From JAVDCA01 sp035764045 (lineage in GTDB: Bacteria; Pseudomonadota; Alphaproteobacteria; Rhizobiales; Xanthobacteraceae): a stretch of 28,343 bases of DNA. Within the stretch, counting starts at the first letter, position 1, and every line of letters begins with the position of its first letter. Position numbers and translations under genes: made by a program. This document shows, in pieces, positions 14,443 through 23,296 of this stretch. The notes below the pieces were generated by a model, which ran no database searches, was not told where the DNA came from, and saw nothing but the letters and a program-made list of their open reading frames with translations. Where the stretch lies: assembly GCA_035764045.1 (NCBI GenBank), contig DASTZX010000232.1:1-28343 (forward strand), written 5' to 3'.

Positions 14443-15384
14443 ATGTCCGGCATACATCATGTTACCGCCATCGCCGGCAAGCCCGCGCGCAATGTCGACT
14501 TCTACACCCGCACGCTCGGCCTGCGCCTGGTGAAGAAGACCGTCAATTTCGACGATCCCGGCACCTACCACCTCTATTACGGGGACGAGCAGGGCCACCC
14601 CGGCACGATCCTGACCTTCTTCCCGTGGGAGCATGCCGCGCCGGGACGCAACGGCGAGGGGCTTGCCGAAGAGACGGCGTTCCGCGTTCCACTCGAATCG
14701 ATCGGCTATTGGGCGCAGCGCCTCATCGAGCATGGGGTGTCACACAATGCGCCGGAACGGCGCTTCGGCGAGCCGGTGCTGACCCTCACGGATCCGGACG
14801 GTCTGAGCCTCGCCCTGGTCGGCGTGGAGAGCGCGTCGGGCGAACCTGCCTGGAGCAACGGCGCCGTCCCGGCCGAACACGCCATCCGGGGATTCCATGG
14901 AGTGACGCTGATGCTGGGTCAGGCCGCGCCGACCGGCGCGATCCTCACCGACGTGCTCGGCTTCAAGGAAGCCGGGCGCGAAGGTCACCTCGTGCGCTAC
15001 ACGGTCGATCGCGGTGTGGGCAGCGCCGTCACGATCCGTGAGACCGAAGGCTTCCTTCCGGGTCGGATGGGTCGTGGCTCCGTGCACCACATCGCGTTCC
15101 GCGCCATCGACGATGCGCAGCAGGCCGCGATGGCGCGGAAGGTTCGCGGCGGCCACCACCTGTCGGCGACCGCGCAGCTCGACCGCAATTACTTCCGCTC
15201 GGTGTATTTCCGCGAGCCGGGCGGCATCCTGTTCGAGATTGCAACCGATCAGCCGGGTTTCGCCGTCGATGAGCCGGTGGACAGCCTCGGCCGCGATCTC
15301 AAGCTCCCGGGCTTCCTCGAGCCGCATCGGCGCGAGATCGAAGCCGCGCTTCCACCGCTCGAAGAGACCGAAAGGGCCGCCTGA
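14443..15384 (+). CDS. Ring-cleaving dioxygenase-like VOC protein (MhqO-like)
   Basis: The 313-residue protein has two or more vicinal-oxygen-chelate modules. The N-terminus IHHVTAIAGKPARNVDFYTRTLGLRL is characteristic, a second module starts at IRGFHGVTLML, and metal-ligand candidates are His5/His6, SVHHIAFRA and the Glu of ILFEIATDQPGF. The family includes B. subtilis MhqO, a hydroquinone-cleaving dioxygenase for quinone stress. AGGAG (14431-14435) precedes ATG 14443. It is coupled to the following hydrolase by a TGATG overlap, as with mhqO/mhqD-type pairs. An inverted repeat GGATCG/CGATCC (14374-14379 and 14398-14403) upstream could be a regulator site; no MarR-type gene is adjacent. Confidence 0.88.
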   Translation: MSGIHHVTAIAGKPARNVDFYTRTLGLRLVKKTVNFDDPGTYHLYYGDEQGHPGTILTFFPWEHAAPGRNGEGLAEETAFRVPLESIGYWAQRLIEHGVSHNAPERRFGEPVLTLTDPDGLSLALVGVESASGEPAWSNGAVPAEHAIRGFHGVTLMLGQAAPTGAILTDVLGFKEAGREGHLVRYTVDRGVGSAVTIRETEGFLPGRMGRGSVHHIAFRAIDDAQQAAMARKVRGGHHLSATAQLDRNYFRSVYFREPGGILFEIATDQPGFAVDEPVDSLGRDLKLPGFLEPHRREIEAALPPLEETERAA

Positions 15385-16022
15385 TGAGCGAGCTCTCCTT
15401 CGTCCATCGCTTCGAGCCGGGCGCGCGATCCGACGGGCGGCCACTCCTGCTGCTGCACGGCACCGGCGGCGACGAGAACGATCTGTTGCCGCTCGGCCGG
15501 ATGATCGCTCCCGGCGCGCCGCTGCTGTCGCCCCGCGGCAAGGTCCTGGAGCAGGGCATGCCGCGCTTCTTCCGCCGACTGGCCGAAGGCGTGTTCGACG
15601 AGCAGGACGTGCGTGCCCGCGCGCATGAGCTCGCCGACTTCGTCGCCGCGGCGCGCGAGCGCTATCGCCTCGCGGCTCCGCTCGCGCTCGGCTATTCGAA
15701 TGGGGCGAACATCGCGGCGGCCGTGATGCTGCTGCGGCCGGAGGCGCTGGCCGGAGGCATTCTGCTGCGCGCCATGCCTCCGCTCGCGGCGGCGGAGGCG
15801 AATGGCGGACTCGCTGGGGTGCCGGTGCTGATCGTGTCGGGTGCGCGCGATCCGATCGCGTCGCCCACCCATGCGGCGCGCCTCAAGGCCATGCTCGAGC
15901 GGGCCGGAGCGGATGTCGACCACCGCATCCTCGGCGGCGGGCATGAGCTCTCGCAGGCCGATGTGGGCCTGGCGCGGGATTGGCTGCAGGCGCAGGGGGT
16001 TGCGCAGCCCGCCGCATCCTGA
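15384..16022 (+). CDS. Alpha/beta hydrolase, carboxylesterase/phospholipase type (MhqD-like)
   Basis: The 212-residue cytosolic hydrolase shows LLLHGTGGDENDL (oxyanion hole region), the nucleophile elbow GYSNGAN with Ser105, Asp156 in SGARDP and His187 in GGGHELS, a complete triad. The length and layout match the phospholipase/carboxylesterase family that includes MhqD. ATG 15384 overlaps the dioxygenase stop by one base, so the two proteins are made together and probably act on the same aromatic or quinone-derived compounds. Confidence 0.88.
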   Translation: MSELSFVHRFEPGARSDGRPLLLLHGTGGDENDLLPLGRMIAPGAPLLSPRGKVLEQGMPRFFRRLAEGVFDEQDVRARAHELADFVAAARERYRLAAPLALGYSNGANIAAAVMLLRPEALAGGILLRAMPPLAAAEANGGLAGVPVLIVSGARDPIASPTHAARLKAMLERAGADVDHRILGGGHELSQADVGLARDWLQAQGVAQPAAS

Positions 16023-16084
16023 CCAGGGGGTGTATCTTATTACCTTCGACCCGGTGTATTGCCTTTAAGCTTCTTGTGCCACAC

Positions 16085-16102
16085 TTGTCATGACAGGGAC
16101 AT
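16085..16102 (+). promoter_or_regulatory. Weak PHO-box-like site upstream of ppk1
   Basis: TTGTCAT (16085-16091), four bases, then GGGACAT (16096-16102) have the 7-4-7 spacing of a PhoB site. The first half matches CTGTCAT at six of seven positions, the second at only four. The site lies 37 bases before the ppk1 start. It also contains the palindrome TGTCATGACA (16086-16095 region). PhoB control of ppk genes is known elsewhere; here it is a suggestion. Confidence 0.3.
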
Positions 16103-16138
16103 TGCGGCCAACAAGAGTGCCCGAACGGGCGGTGTCAC

Positions 16139-18364
16139 ATGGCGGACAGGGCACAAGCTATTGTTATTCCGGCGGAATCTCGAGCCGAGGACGGCCCGGA
16201 GGAATCGCGCGCAAAGACCGCCCCACGCGTCAACCTCGGCGCGCTTCCCGAGCGGTTCATCAACCGTGAACTGTCCTGGCTGCACTTCAACCGCCGCGTC
16301 CTGGAAGAGGCCGAGAACCCGAACCATCCGCTGCTCGAGCGGGTGCGCTTCCTGTCGATCTGCGCCAACAACCTCGATGAATTCTTCATGGTGCGCGTCG
16401 CCGGCCTCAAGGCGCAGCTGCGCGCCGGCATCACCACCAAGAGCCCCGACGGGCTGAGCCCCTCCGAGCAGCTCGCGCGCATCGGCGAGGCGGTGTCGAG
16501 CCTCGCCAGCGACCAGCAGGCGCGCTGGCGCGAGCTGCGCAACGATCTCGCCGAGGAGAACATCCTCCTGGTCGACGGCGAGGGCTTCAAGAAAGGGGAC
16601 CGCCCCTGGCTCGAGGATCACTTCCTGCGCCACATCTTCCCGGCGCTCACGCCGCTCGCCATCGACCCGGCGCATCCGTTCCCGTTCATCCCCAACCTCG
16701 GCTTCACGATCGCGCTCCATCTGGTCCGGCAGAGCGACGGCAAGGCGATGAACGCGCTCATCCGCGTGCCGCAGAAGGTCGAGCGGTTCATCCGGCTGCC
16801 GGCGCAGCCCGAGCAGCGCGCGGCGCGGCTGATCACGCTCGAGCAGACGATCGGCCTGTTCATCCCGCGGCTGTTCCCCGGCTACGGCGTCAAAGGGCAG
16901 GGTGTCTTCCGCGTCATTCGCGACTCCGAGGTCGAGATCGAGGAAGAGGCCGAGGACCTGGTCGGCCAGTTCGAGCGCGTGCTCAAGCGTCGGCGCCGCG
17001 GGTCGGTGATCCGCCTGGAGATCGAGGCCGCAATGCCGGCCGCGCTGCGCCAGATGGTGCAGCGCGCGCTCGCCGTCAATGACGACGAGGTCTTCATGGT
17101 CGACGGCTTCCTGGCGATGAGCGAGCTCAACCAGCTGATGGCGGTCGATCGCCCCGACCTGGAATTCGTCCCCTACAATCCGCGGTTTCCCGAGCGCATC
17201 CGCGACCACGCGGGCGACTGCTTCGCGGCGATCCGGCAGAAGGACCTGATCGTCCACCACCCCTACGAGTCGTTCGATGTCGTCGTGCAGTTCCTGCAAC
17301 AGGCGGCGCGTGATCCGGACGTGATCGCGATCAAGCAGACGCTTTACCGCACCTCCAACGACAGCCCGATCGTGCGTGCGCTGGTGGAAGCGGCGGAAGC
17401 CGGCAAGTCGGTGACGGCGGTGGTCGAGCTCAAGGCGCGCTTCGACGAGGAGGCGAATATCCGCTGGGCGCGTGACCTCGAGCGCGCCGGTGCGCAGGTG
17501 GTCTACGGCTTCATCGAGCTGAAGACCCACGCCAAGCTGTCACTCGTCGTGCGCCGCGAGGGCGGCTCGCCGCTGTCCTACGTCCACGTCGGCACCGGAA
17601 ACTATCACCCGGTGACGGCGCGCGTGTACACCGACCTCTCGTTCTTCACCGCCGACCCGGTGATCGCCCGCGACGTCGCCCGCGTCTTCAACTTCATCAC
17701 CGGATACGCCGCTCCCGACCAGCTCGAGCAGCTCGCGGTTTCGACGGTCAATCTTCGCAAGCGCATCCTCGACCATATCGCGCAGGAGACCGCGCACGCC
17801 AAGGCGGGCCGTCCAGCCACGATCTGGATGAAGATGAACGCGCTGGTCGATCCGGAAGTGATCGACGCGCTCTACGATGCTTCGCGCGCCGGAGTGAAGA
17901 TCGACCTCGTGGTGCGCGGCATCTGCTGCCTGCGTCCGGGTGTGCTTGGCCTGTCGGAGAACATCCGCGTGAAGTCGATCGTCGGCCGTTTCCTCGAGCA
18001 TGGGCGCATCTACTGCTTCGGCGGCGGACACGGGCTGCCGCATCCAAAGGCTGCCGTGTACATCTCCTCCGCCGACATGATGCCGCGCAACCTCGATCGG
18101 CGCGTCGAGGCGCTGTGCCCGATCCACAATCCGACCGTGCACCAACAGGTGCTCGATCAGATCATGATCGCCAACTTCAAGGACAACGAGCAAAGCTGGA
18201 CGCTCTTGCCGGACGGCACGTCCACACGTATCAAGGCGGCCGACGGCGAGGAGCCGTTCAACGCGCACAAGTATTTCATGACCAATCCAAGCCTGTCGGG
18301 CCGCGGAAAATCCCTCAAGGAGTCGTCGCCCCGCAGCTTGTCGCGGCGGGCGGATCGTGGCTAG
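16139..18364 (+). CDS. ppk1: Polyphosphate kinase 1
   Basis: The 741-residue enzyme reversibly builds inorganic polyphosphate from ATP. The N domain starts with FINRELSWLHFNRRVLEEA (about 40-58) and NNLDEFFMVRVAG (about 78-90). The catalytic half contains HHPYESFDVVVQFL, IKQTLYRTS, VELKARFDEEANI, the phosphorylated histidine in LKTHAKLSLV (His464) and YVHVGTGNYHP. Length and motifs are complete. ATG 16139 has only a weak ribosome site. Its last eight bases overlap the ppx start. Confidence 0.96.
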   Translation: MADRAQAIVIPAESRAEDGPEESRAKTAPRVNLGALPERFINRELSWLHFNRRVLEEAENPNHPLLERVRFLSICANNLDEFFMVRVAGLKAQLRAGITTKSPDGLSPSEQLARIGEAVSSLASDQQARWRELRNDLAEENILLVDGEGFKKGDRPWLEDHFLRHIFPALTPLAIDPAHPFPFIPNLGFTIALHLVRQSDGKAMNALIRVPQKVERFIRLPAQPEQRAARLITLEQTIGLFIPRLFPGYGVKGQGVFRVIRDSEVEIEEEAEDLVGQFERVLKRRRRGSVIRLEIEAAMPAALRQMVQRALAVNDDEVFMVDGFLAMSELNQLMAVDRPDLEFVPYNPRFPERIRDHAGDCFAAIRQKDLIVHHPYESFDVVVQFLQQAARDPDVIAIKQTLYRTSNDSPIVRALVEAAEAGKSVTAVVELKARFDEEANIRWARDLERAGAQVVYGFIELKTHAKLSLVVRREGGSPLSYVHVGTGNYHPVTARVYTDLSFFTADPVIARDVARVFNFITGYAAPDQLEQLAVSTVNLRKRILDHIAQETAHAKAGRPATIWMKMNALVDPEVIDALYDASRAGVKIDLVVRGICCLRPGVLGLSENIRVKSIVGRFLEHGRIYCFGGGHGLPHPKAAVYISSADMMPRNLDRRVEALCPIHNPTVHQQVLDQIMIANFKDNEQSWTLLPDGTSTRIKAADGEEPFNAHKYFMTNPSLSGRGKSLKESSPRSLSRRADRG

Positions 18365-19898
18365 CGGCGCCGGCACCAGCCGGCGCGGCAGGGGAGGGCC
18401 GGCGCAGGGCCGCATCGATCACGGCCCGCCGATCGCGGTGTTCGATATCGGCTCGAACTCGGTGCGCCTGGTGGCCTACGAGGGGCTCACCCGCAGTCCC
18501 ACCCCGATCTTCAACGAAAAGGTGCTCGCCGGCCTGGGCCGCGAGGTGCAGAGCACGGGCCTGCTCGCGCCCGACGCGGTCGAAAAGGCGCTGGGCGCGC
18601 TGATGCGCTTTCGCGGCCTGTGCGACACGATGGGCGCCGAACGCAGATGGGCGATCGCGACGGCGGCCTGCCGCGACGCCCGCAACGGCCGCGCCTTCAT
18701 CACCGAAGCGCAGAAGATCTGCGGCACCCGCGTCGACGTGCTCTCGGGGCGGCGCGAAGCCGAGCTCGCGGCGCTCGGCGTGGTGTCGGGCATCCACAAG
18801 CCCGACGGATTCGTCGGCGACCTGGGCGGCGGCTCGCTCGAGCTCACCGAGGTCGAGGGGCACCGCATCAAGCCGGGAGTGACGCTGCCCCTCGGCGGAC
18901 TGGCGCTGCAGGACCTTTCGGCACGCTCGCTGAAGACGGCGGAGAAGGTCGTCACCCGCGCGCTGGCAGACGTCCGCACGCTCAAGGCGGGCCGGGGGCG
19001 AAGCTTCTACGCGGTCGGCGGCACCTGGCGCGCGCTCAGCCGGCTGCACATGTGGCAGACCGGCTATCCGCTTCACGTCATGCACGGCTACGTCATCCCG
19101 GCCAAGGAGGCGATCGAGTTCGCCCGGCTCGTGCAGCGGGTCGATCCCAACTCGCTGTCGCAGATCGAGAGCGTCGCCGAAGCCCGGCGTCCGCTGCTGC
19201 CCTATGCGGCGCTGGTGCTCGAGCACATCGTGCAGGTCGCGCGCCCGAAGCAGATCGTGATGTCGGCGCTCGGCGTGCGCGAGGGGCTGGTCTACTCCCT
19301 GCTGAAGGACGCGGAGAGGAAGCGCGATCCGCTGATCGCCGCCGCCCAGGAGCTCAACGTGCTGAGGTCGCGCTCGCCGCGCCACGGCGAGGAGCTGGCC
19401 GACTGGTCCGACCAGCTCATGGCCTCCAGCGGGATCGACGAGACGCCTGAGGAGCAGCGGCTGCGCCGCGCCGCGTGCCTGCTCGCCGACATCGGCTGGC
19501 GCGCGCATCCCGACTATCGCGGCGAGCAGTCGCTCAACATCATCGCCCATGCGGCCTTCGTCGGCATCGATCATCCCGATCGCGCGTTCATCGCGCTGGC
19601 GGTGTTCTTCCGCCACGTCGGCCTGAACGACGACGAGCTCTCGCCGCACATGCGCGAGCTCGCCACGACCCGCCTGATCGACCGCGCGCGCATCCTCGGC
19701 GCCGTGATGCGCGTCGCCTATCTGGTTTCGGCCGCCATGCCGGACGTGCTGCCGCACACCCCGCTCAAGGTCGAGCGCGGCAAGCTCAGGCTCAGGCTCA
19801 AGGGCCGGTATGCGGCCCTCGCCGGGGACCGGCTCTACGTTCGCCTGCGCCAGCTTGCCCGGCTGATCGGCCGCGAGCCGGTGATGGTGACCGAATAG
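18357..19898 (+). CDS. ppx: Exopolyphosphatase, Ppx/GppA family
   Basis: The 513-residue protein belongs to the ASKHA phosphatase superfamily. AVFDIGSNSVRLVAYEG (27-43) is the first phosphate-binding loop, followed by ATAACRDARNG, the GDLGGGSLEL second loop, and a C-terminal HD-like helical region around NIIAHAAFVGIDHPDRAF. It releases phosphate from polyphosphate or hydrolyses pppGpp. The GTG start at 18357 lies inside the end of ppk1 (eight-base overlap), which couples synthesis and breakdown of polyphosphate. The first 23 residues are basic and Gly-rich and poorly conserved, so a later start is possible. It is convergent with rnd, 42 bases apart. Confidence 0.93.
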   Translation: MASGAGTSRRGRGGPAQGRIDHGPPIAVFDIGSNSVRLVAYEGLTRSPTPIFNEKVLAGLGREVQSTGLLAPDAVEKALGALMRFRGLCDTMGAERRWAIATAACRDARNGRAFITEAQKICGTRVDVLSGRREAELAALGVVSGIHKPDGFVGDLGGGSLELTEVEGHRIKPGVTLPLGGLALQDLSARSLKTAEKVVTRALADVRTLKAGRGRSFYAVGGTWRALSRLHMWQTGYPLHVMHGYVIPAKEAIEFARLVQRVDPNSLSQIESVAEARRPLLPYAALVLEHIVQVARPKQIVMSALGVREGLVYSLLKDAERKRDPLIAAAQELNVLRSRSPRHGEELADWSDQLMASSGIDETPEEQRLRRAACLLADIGWRAHPDYRGEQSLNIIAHAAFVGIDHPDRAFIALAVFFRHVGLNDDELSPHMRELATTRLIDRARILGAVMRVAYLVSAAMPDVLPHTPLKVERGKLRLRLKGRYAALAGDRLYVRLRQLARLIGREPVMVTE

Positions 19899-19940
19899 CA
19901 ACGCGGCGGCGCGGAGCGGCCACAGGCCCGGCAATCGGCT

Positions 19941-21098
19941 CTAAGGTCCGTCCCGCTCCAGCGCGACGACGCGGCCGTTCTCGACCGCGAGCGCGAGCTT
20001 GCCGTGCTTGAGCGCGAGAGCCTTTTCGCCAAACAGCTCGCGCCGCCAGCCATGCAGCGCCGGCACGTCGGCCGCATCGTCCGCCGCGATGCATTCGAGC
20101 TCGTTGATGGTGGCGATCACCTTGGCGGCGACCGCGTGCCGTTCCGAGGTCATCCGCAACAGCACCTTGAGCAGCTCGACGGTGGCGGCCCCGTTGTTGC
20201 CGCCGCCCCGCGGCCGCTCGATGCGCGGCAGGGTCTTGGGATCGCGCGCGAGACCGCGCGTCACCGCCTGCAGGATCTCCTGGCCCCATTTCGAGCGCTC
20301 GAACCCGCGTGGCAGCGAACGCAAGCCCGCGAGCCTTTCGACCGTGGTCGGCGCCTGGGTCGCGATCTCGCCCAGCACGTCGTCCTTGAGAACGCGGCCG
20401 CGCGGGACGTCGCGGGTCTGCGCCTCGCGCTCGCGCCAGGCGGCGACCTCGATCAGGACCGCGAGCTCCTTGGGCTTGCGAACGCGCGTGCGCAACCGCT
20501 CCCAGGCGGTGTCGGGCTCGGACCGGTAGGTCTCGGGCGAGGTCAGCACCTCCATCTCCTCGTCGACCCAGTCGGAGCGGCCGCGCCGTGCCAGGTCCTG
20601 CGAGAGCGCCAGATAGACGTCGCGCAGATGCGTCACATCCGAGATCGCGTATTTGACCTGCGGCGGCGAGAGCGGCCGGCGCGACCAGTCGGTGAAGCGG
20701 TGGGACTTGTCCAGCGCGTCACCGGTGATGCGATGCACCAGCTGGTCGTAGGAGATCGAATCCCCATAGCCGAGCACCATGGCGGCGACCTGGGTGTCGA
20801 AGATCGGGTGAGGGATCAATCCCGCCTCGTGCCAGACGATCTCGATGTCCTGTCGCGCGGCGTGGAAGATCTTCAGCACCCGCTCGTTCGCCATCAGCTC
20901 GTAGAACGGCTTGAGGTCGAGGCCATCGGCGAGCGCGTCGATCACCACAGCTTCTTCGGTGCTCGCCATCTGGGCGACGCAGAGCAGCGGATAGTAGGTG
21001 GTCTCACGCAGGAATTCGGTGTCGACGGTCACGTAGGGGTGACGCGCGAGGCGGCTGCAGACGTCGGCCAGGTCGCGCGTCGTGGTGATCAGATCCAT
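19941..21098 (-). CDS. rnd: Ribonuclease D
   Basis: The 385-residue 3'-5' exoribonuclease trims tRNA precursors and other small RNAs. All DEDDy residues are present: Asp26 and Glu28 (VDTEF), Asp84 (ARQDIEI), and Tyr150 with Asp154 (YAISD). An HRDC domain follows at about 205-285 (VAAWREREAQTRDVPRGRVL). Length is typical. ATG 21098 begins MDLITTTRDLADVC, the usual N-terminus. The start lies 103 bases from the divergent importer operon. Confidence 0.94.
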   Translation of the reverse strand: MDLITTTRDLADVCSRLARHPYVTVDTEFLRETTYYPLLCVAQMASTEEAVVIDALADGLDLKPFYELMANERVLKIFHAARQDIEIVWHEAGLIPHPIFDTQVAAMVLGYGDSISYDQLVHRITGDALDKSHRFTDWSRRPLSPPQVKYAISDVTHLRDVYLALSQDLARRGRSDWVDEEMEVLTSPETYRSEPDTAWERLRTRVRKPKELAVLIEVAAWREREAQTRDVPRGRVLKDDVLGEIATQAPTTVERLAGLRSLPRGFERSKWGQEILQAVTRGLARDPKTLPRIERPRGGGNNGAATVELLKVLLRMTSERHAVAAKVIATINELECIAADDAADVPALHGWRRELFGEKALALKHGKLALAVENGRVVALERDGP

Positions 21099-21124
21099 GA
21101 CTTTTTCTACCGGACTCGGGCGGT

Positions 21125-21153
21125 CATGTCGCGTACCGAAATCCGGGCTATCA
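21125..21153 (+). promoter_or_regulatory. Possible promoter of the ABC importer operon
   Basis: CATGTC (21125-21130) and CTATCA (21148-21153) are 17 bases apart and each share four to five bases with the rhizobial CTTGAC-N17-CTATAT consensus. The leader to ATG 21202 would be about 40 bases. I see neither an Irr/Fur-type box nor a cobalamin riboswitch in this 103-base divergent gap. Confidence 0.3.
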
Positions 21154-21201
21154 TCGACGAAACAGACGGCATCGGGACAGTCGTCGGCAGGACCTCAGGG
21201 C

Positions 21202-22290
21202 ATGATTCGCGCGCTCAAAATGCGCTGGACCATTGTATCGATCATCATGGGCCTGCTGTCCACCGGGGGTGCTCCGGGGCCAGGTTCCCTATGTTCCACG
21301 GCTGCGGCCCGCGACATCGTGGACGCGACCGGCGCGCGGGTCGTGCTGCCCGACCGCATCGAGCGCGTCATGGCGGCGGGCCCCACGGCCGCGGTGGTCC
21401 TCTACGTGCTCGCGCCCGAGAAGATGCTCGGCTGGCCGACCGCGCCGCGGCCGAACGAGCGGGAATTCATGCTCCCCGCCGTCCGCGATCTGCCCGAATT
21501 CGGGCGGCTGACCGGCCGCGGCGATACCGCCAATGTCGAGGTGGTGCTCAAAGCGCGACCCGACCTGATCTTCGATTTCGGCTCGGTCACGCCGACCTTC
21601 TCGTCGCTCGCCGCGCGGGTGCGCGAGCAGACCGGCATTCCCTACCTGCTGTTCGACGGCCGGCTCGACCATACGTCAGCTTCGCTGCCGGCGGTGGGCG
21701 CGGCGCTCGGCGTGCCCGAGCGCGCTGCGGCGATCGCGCGCTATGCAGCCGAGACCACGCGGCTGATCGACGAGCGGCTCAAAACGGTGCCGATGACGGC
21801 GCGCCGCCGCGTCTATCTCGCGCGCGAGCCGAACGGGCTCGAGACCGGGCTGAAAGGCTCGATCAACACCGAGATCATCGAGCGTGCCGGCGGCTTCAAC
21901 GTGGCCGAGCGCGGCGCCGCGCGCGCCGGCATCGCCAATGTGTCGATCGAGCAGGTGGTCGCCTGGGCGCCCGACACGATCATCACGTGGGACCCGCACT
22001 TCTTCGCGAGCTATGCATCCGATCCGGTATGGGCCGCGGTGCCGGCGGTGCGGAACAAGCGCGTCTTTCTGGCGCCGCGGCTGCCATTCGGCTGGATCGA
22101 TGCGCCCCCTTCGATCAACCGCATCATCGGGCTGCGCTGGATCGCCGGGCTGCTCTATCCGGACAAATTCCCCGAGGACATCCGCCCGCTCGCACGCGAC
22201 TTCTTCAAGCTGTTCTATCAGGTCGACGTCGGCGAGGCCGATCTCGACCGGATTCTCGCCGGCGCGCAGCCCGGCGGCAGCGGACGGTGA
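21202..22290 (+). CDS. ABC importer periplasmic binding protein (BtuF/FecB type)
   Basis: The 362-residue protein starts with a signal sequence (RWTIVSIIMGLLSTGG) and a likely cut near AAA-RD (about residue 36). The mature part is a class III binding protein: DIVDATGARVVLPDRIERVM, then VEVVLKARPDLIFDFGS, a long linking helix, and IEQVVAWAPDTIITWDP. The C-terminal PPSINRIIGLRWIAGLLYP resembles HemV-2/MolA-type binding proteins. ATG 21202 has AGGA upstream. The ligand may be a ferric siderophore, haem, cobalamin or molybdate; the sequence does not decide. It is the first gene of a three-gene operon. Confidence 0.87.
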   Translation: MIRALKMRWTIVSIIMGLLSTGGAPGPGSLCSTAAARDIVDATGARVVLPDRIERVMAAGPTAAVVLYVLAPEKMLGWPTAPRPNEREFMLPAVRDLPEFGRLTGRGDTANVEVVLKARPDLIFDFGSVTPTFSSLAARVREQTGIPYLLFDGRLDHTSASLPAVGAALGVPERAAAIARYAAETTRLIDERLKTVPMTARRRVYLAREPNGLETGLKGSINTEIIERAGGFNVAERGAARAGIANVSIEQVVAWAPDTIITWDPHFFASYASDPVWAAVPAVRNKRVFLAPRLPFGWIDAPPSINRIIGLRWIAGLLYPDKFPEDIRPLARDFFKLFYQVDVGEADLDRILAGAQPGGSGR

Positions 22291-22294
22291 GCCG

Positions 22295-23296
22295 ATGCGG
22301 CGCGGTGCCCTTCTGCTGCTGCTCGTCGCGGTGCTGGCGGCGCTCGCGCTCGCGCTGTGGGTCGGGCCTTATCCGCTCACGCTCGCGGACGTGCTGCACG
22401 CGGCGCGGCGCGTGGCCGGGCTCGCGGGCGGAGCGCCGACCACCGGCGAGATCGTGCTCGAGCGGGTGCGCCTGCCGCGGATCGCCGCCGGCATCCTGGT
22501 CGGCGCAGCGCTCGCCGGCGCGGGTGCGACCTTCCAGACGCTGTTTCGCAATCCGCTGGTGTCGCCCGACATTCTCGGCGTTGCGAGCGGGGCCGGCCTC
22601 GGCGCGGTCGCCGGGATCCTGCTCTCGCTGCCGGTGGCGGGCATCCAGGGGCTCGCCTTCGTGGGCGGGCTCGCCACCGTCGCGCTGGTCTACGTCATCG
22701 CGGCGGCCTTGCGCGGCCACGACCGCACGCTGGTGCTGGTGCTCGGCGGCGTCGTGGTCGGCGCGCTCGCCGGCGCCTGCATCTCGCTGGTCAAGATCGT
22801 GGCCGATCCTTACGACCAGCTTCCGGCGATCACCTTCTGGCTCTTGGGCAGCCTCGCGGGCGTCAAGCTTGCCGACCTGGCGATCGCCGCGCCGCTGGTC
22901 GCAGCCGGCCTCCTCCCGCTGGTGCTCTATCGCTGGCGCATCGGCGTCCTGTCGCTCGGCGACGACGAAGCGCGCGCGCTGGGCGTCCACGTGGTGCGCC
23001 TGCGCGCCGCCGTGATCGCGGCAGCCACGCTCATGACCGCGAGCGTGGTCGCGATCTCGGGCGTGATCGGCTGGGTCGGGCTGATGATCCCGCATATCGC
23101 GCGCATGCTCGTCGGCCCCAACTTCGCGCGGCTGTTGCCCGCCGCCATGCTGCTCGGCGCCGCCTTCATGCTGGCCGTCGACACCGCGGCGCGCAGCATC
23201 GCCCGCATCGAGACGCCGCTCGGCATTCTCACCGCGGTGCTCGGCGCGCCGTTTTTTCTCTGGCTCCTGGCGCGCGGAAGAAAGACGTGGGGATGA
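22295..23296 (+). CDS. ABC importer permease (BtuC/FecCD type)
   Basis: The 333-residue protein has about ten membrane segments and the FecCD signatures: LPRIAAGILVGAALAGAGATFQTLFRNPL split across the first third, SPDILGVASGAGLGA, WLLGSLAG and the cytoplasmic coupling-helix region LSLGDDEARALGVHV. GVIGWVGLMIPHIARMLVG near the C-terminus is diagnostic for type II importers. ATG 22295 lies four bases past the binding-protein stop. The 3' end overlaps the ATPase gene by four bases (ATGA). Confidence 0.94.
   Translation: MRRGALLLLLVAVLAALALALWVGPYPLTLADVLHAARRVAGLAGGAPTTGEIVLERVRLPRIAAGILVGAALAGAGATFQTLFRNPLVSPDILGVASGAGLGAVAGILLSLPVAGIQGLAFVGGLATVALVYVIAAALRGHDRTLVLVLGGVVVGALAGACISLVKIVADPYDQLPAITFWLLGSLAGVKLADLAIAAPLVAAGLLPLVLYRWRIGVLSLGDDEARALGVHVVRLRAAVIAAATLMTASVVAISGVIGWVGLMIPHIARMLVGPNFARLLPAAMLLGAAFMLAVDTAARSIARIETPLGILTAVLGAPFFLWLLARGRKTWG

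Noticed and set aside
21099..21201. Cobalamin riboswitch before the importer
   Set aside because: GGCAGGACCTCAGGG near 21187 superficially recalls a B12 box in reverse, but orientation and length (103 bases) do not fit.
20004..23015. Plus-strand open frame of about 1003 codons
   Set aside because: It runs antisense to rnd and then out of frame through the importer genes, is rich in Arg and low-complexity runs, and is explained by GC-biased codon use.
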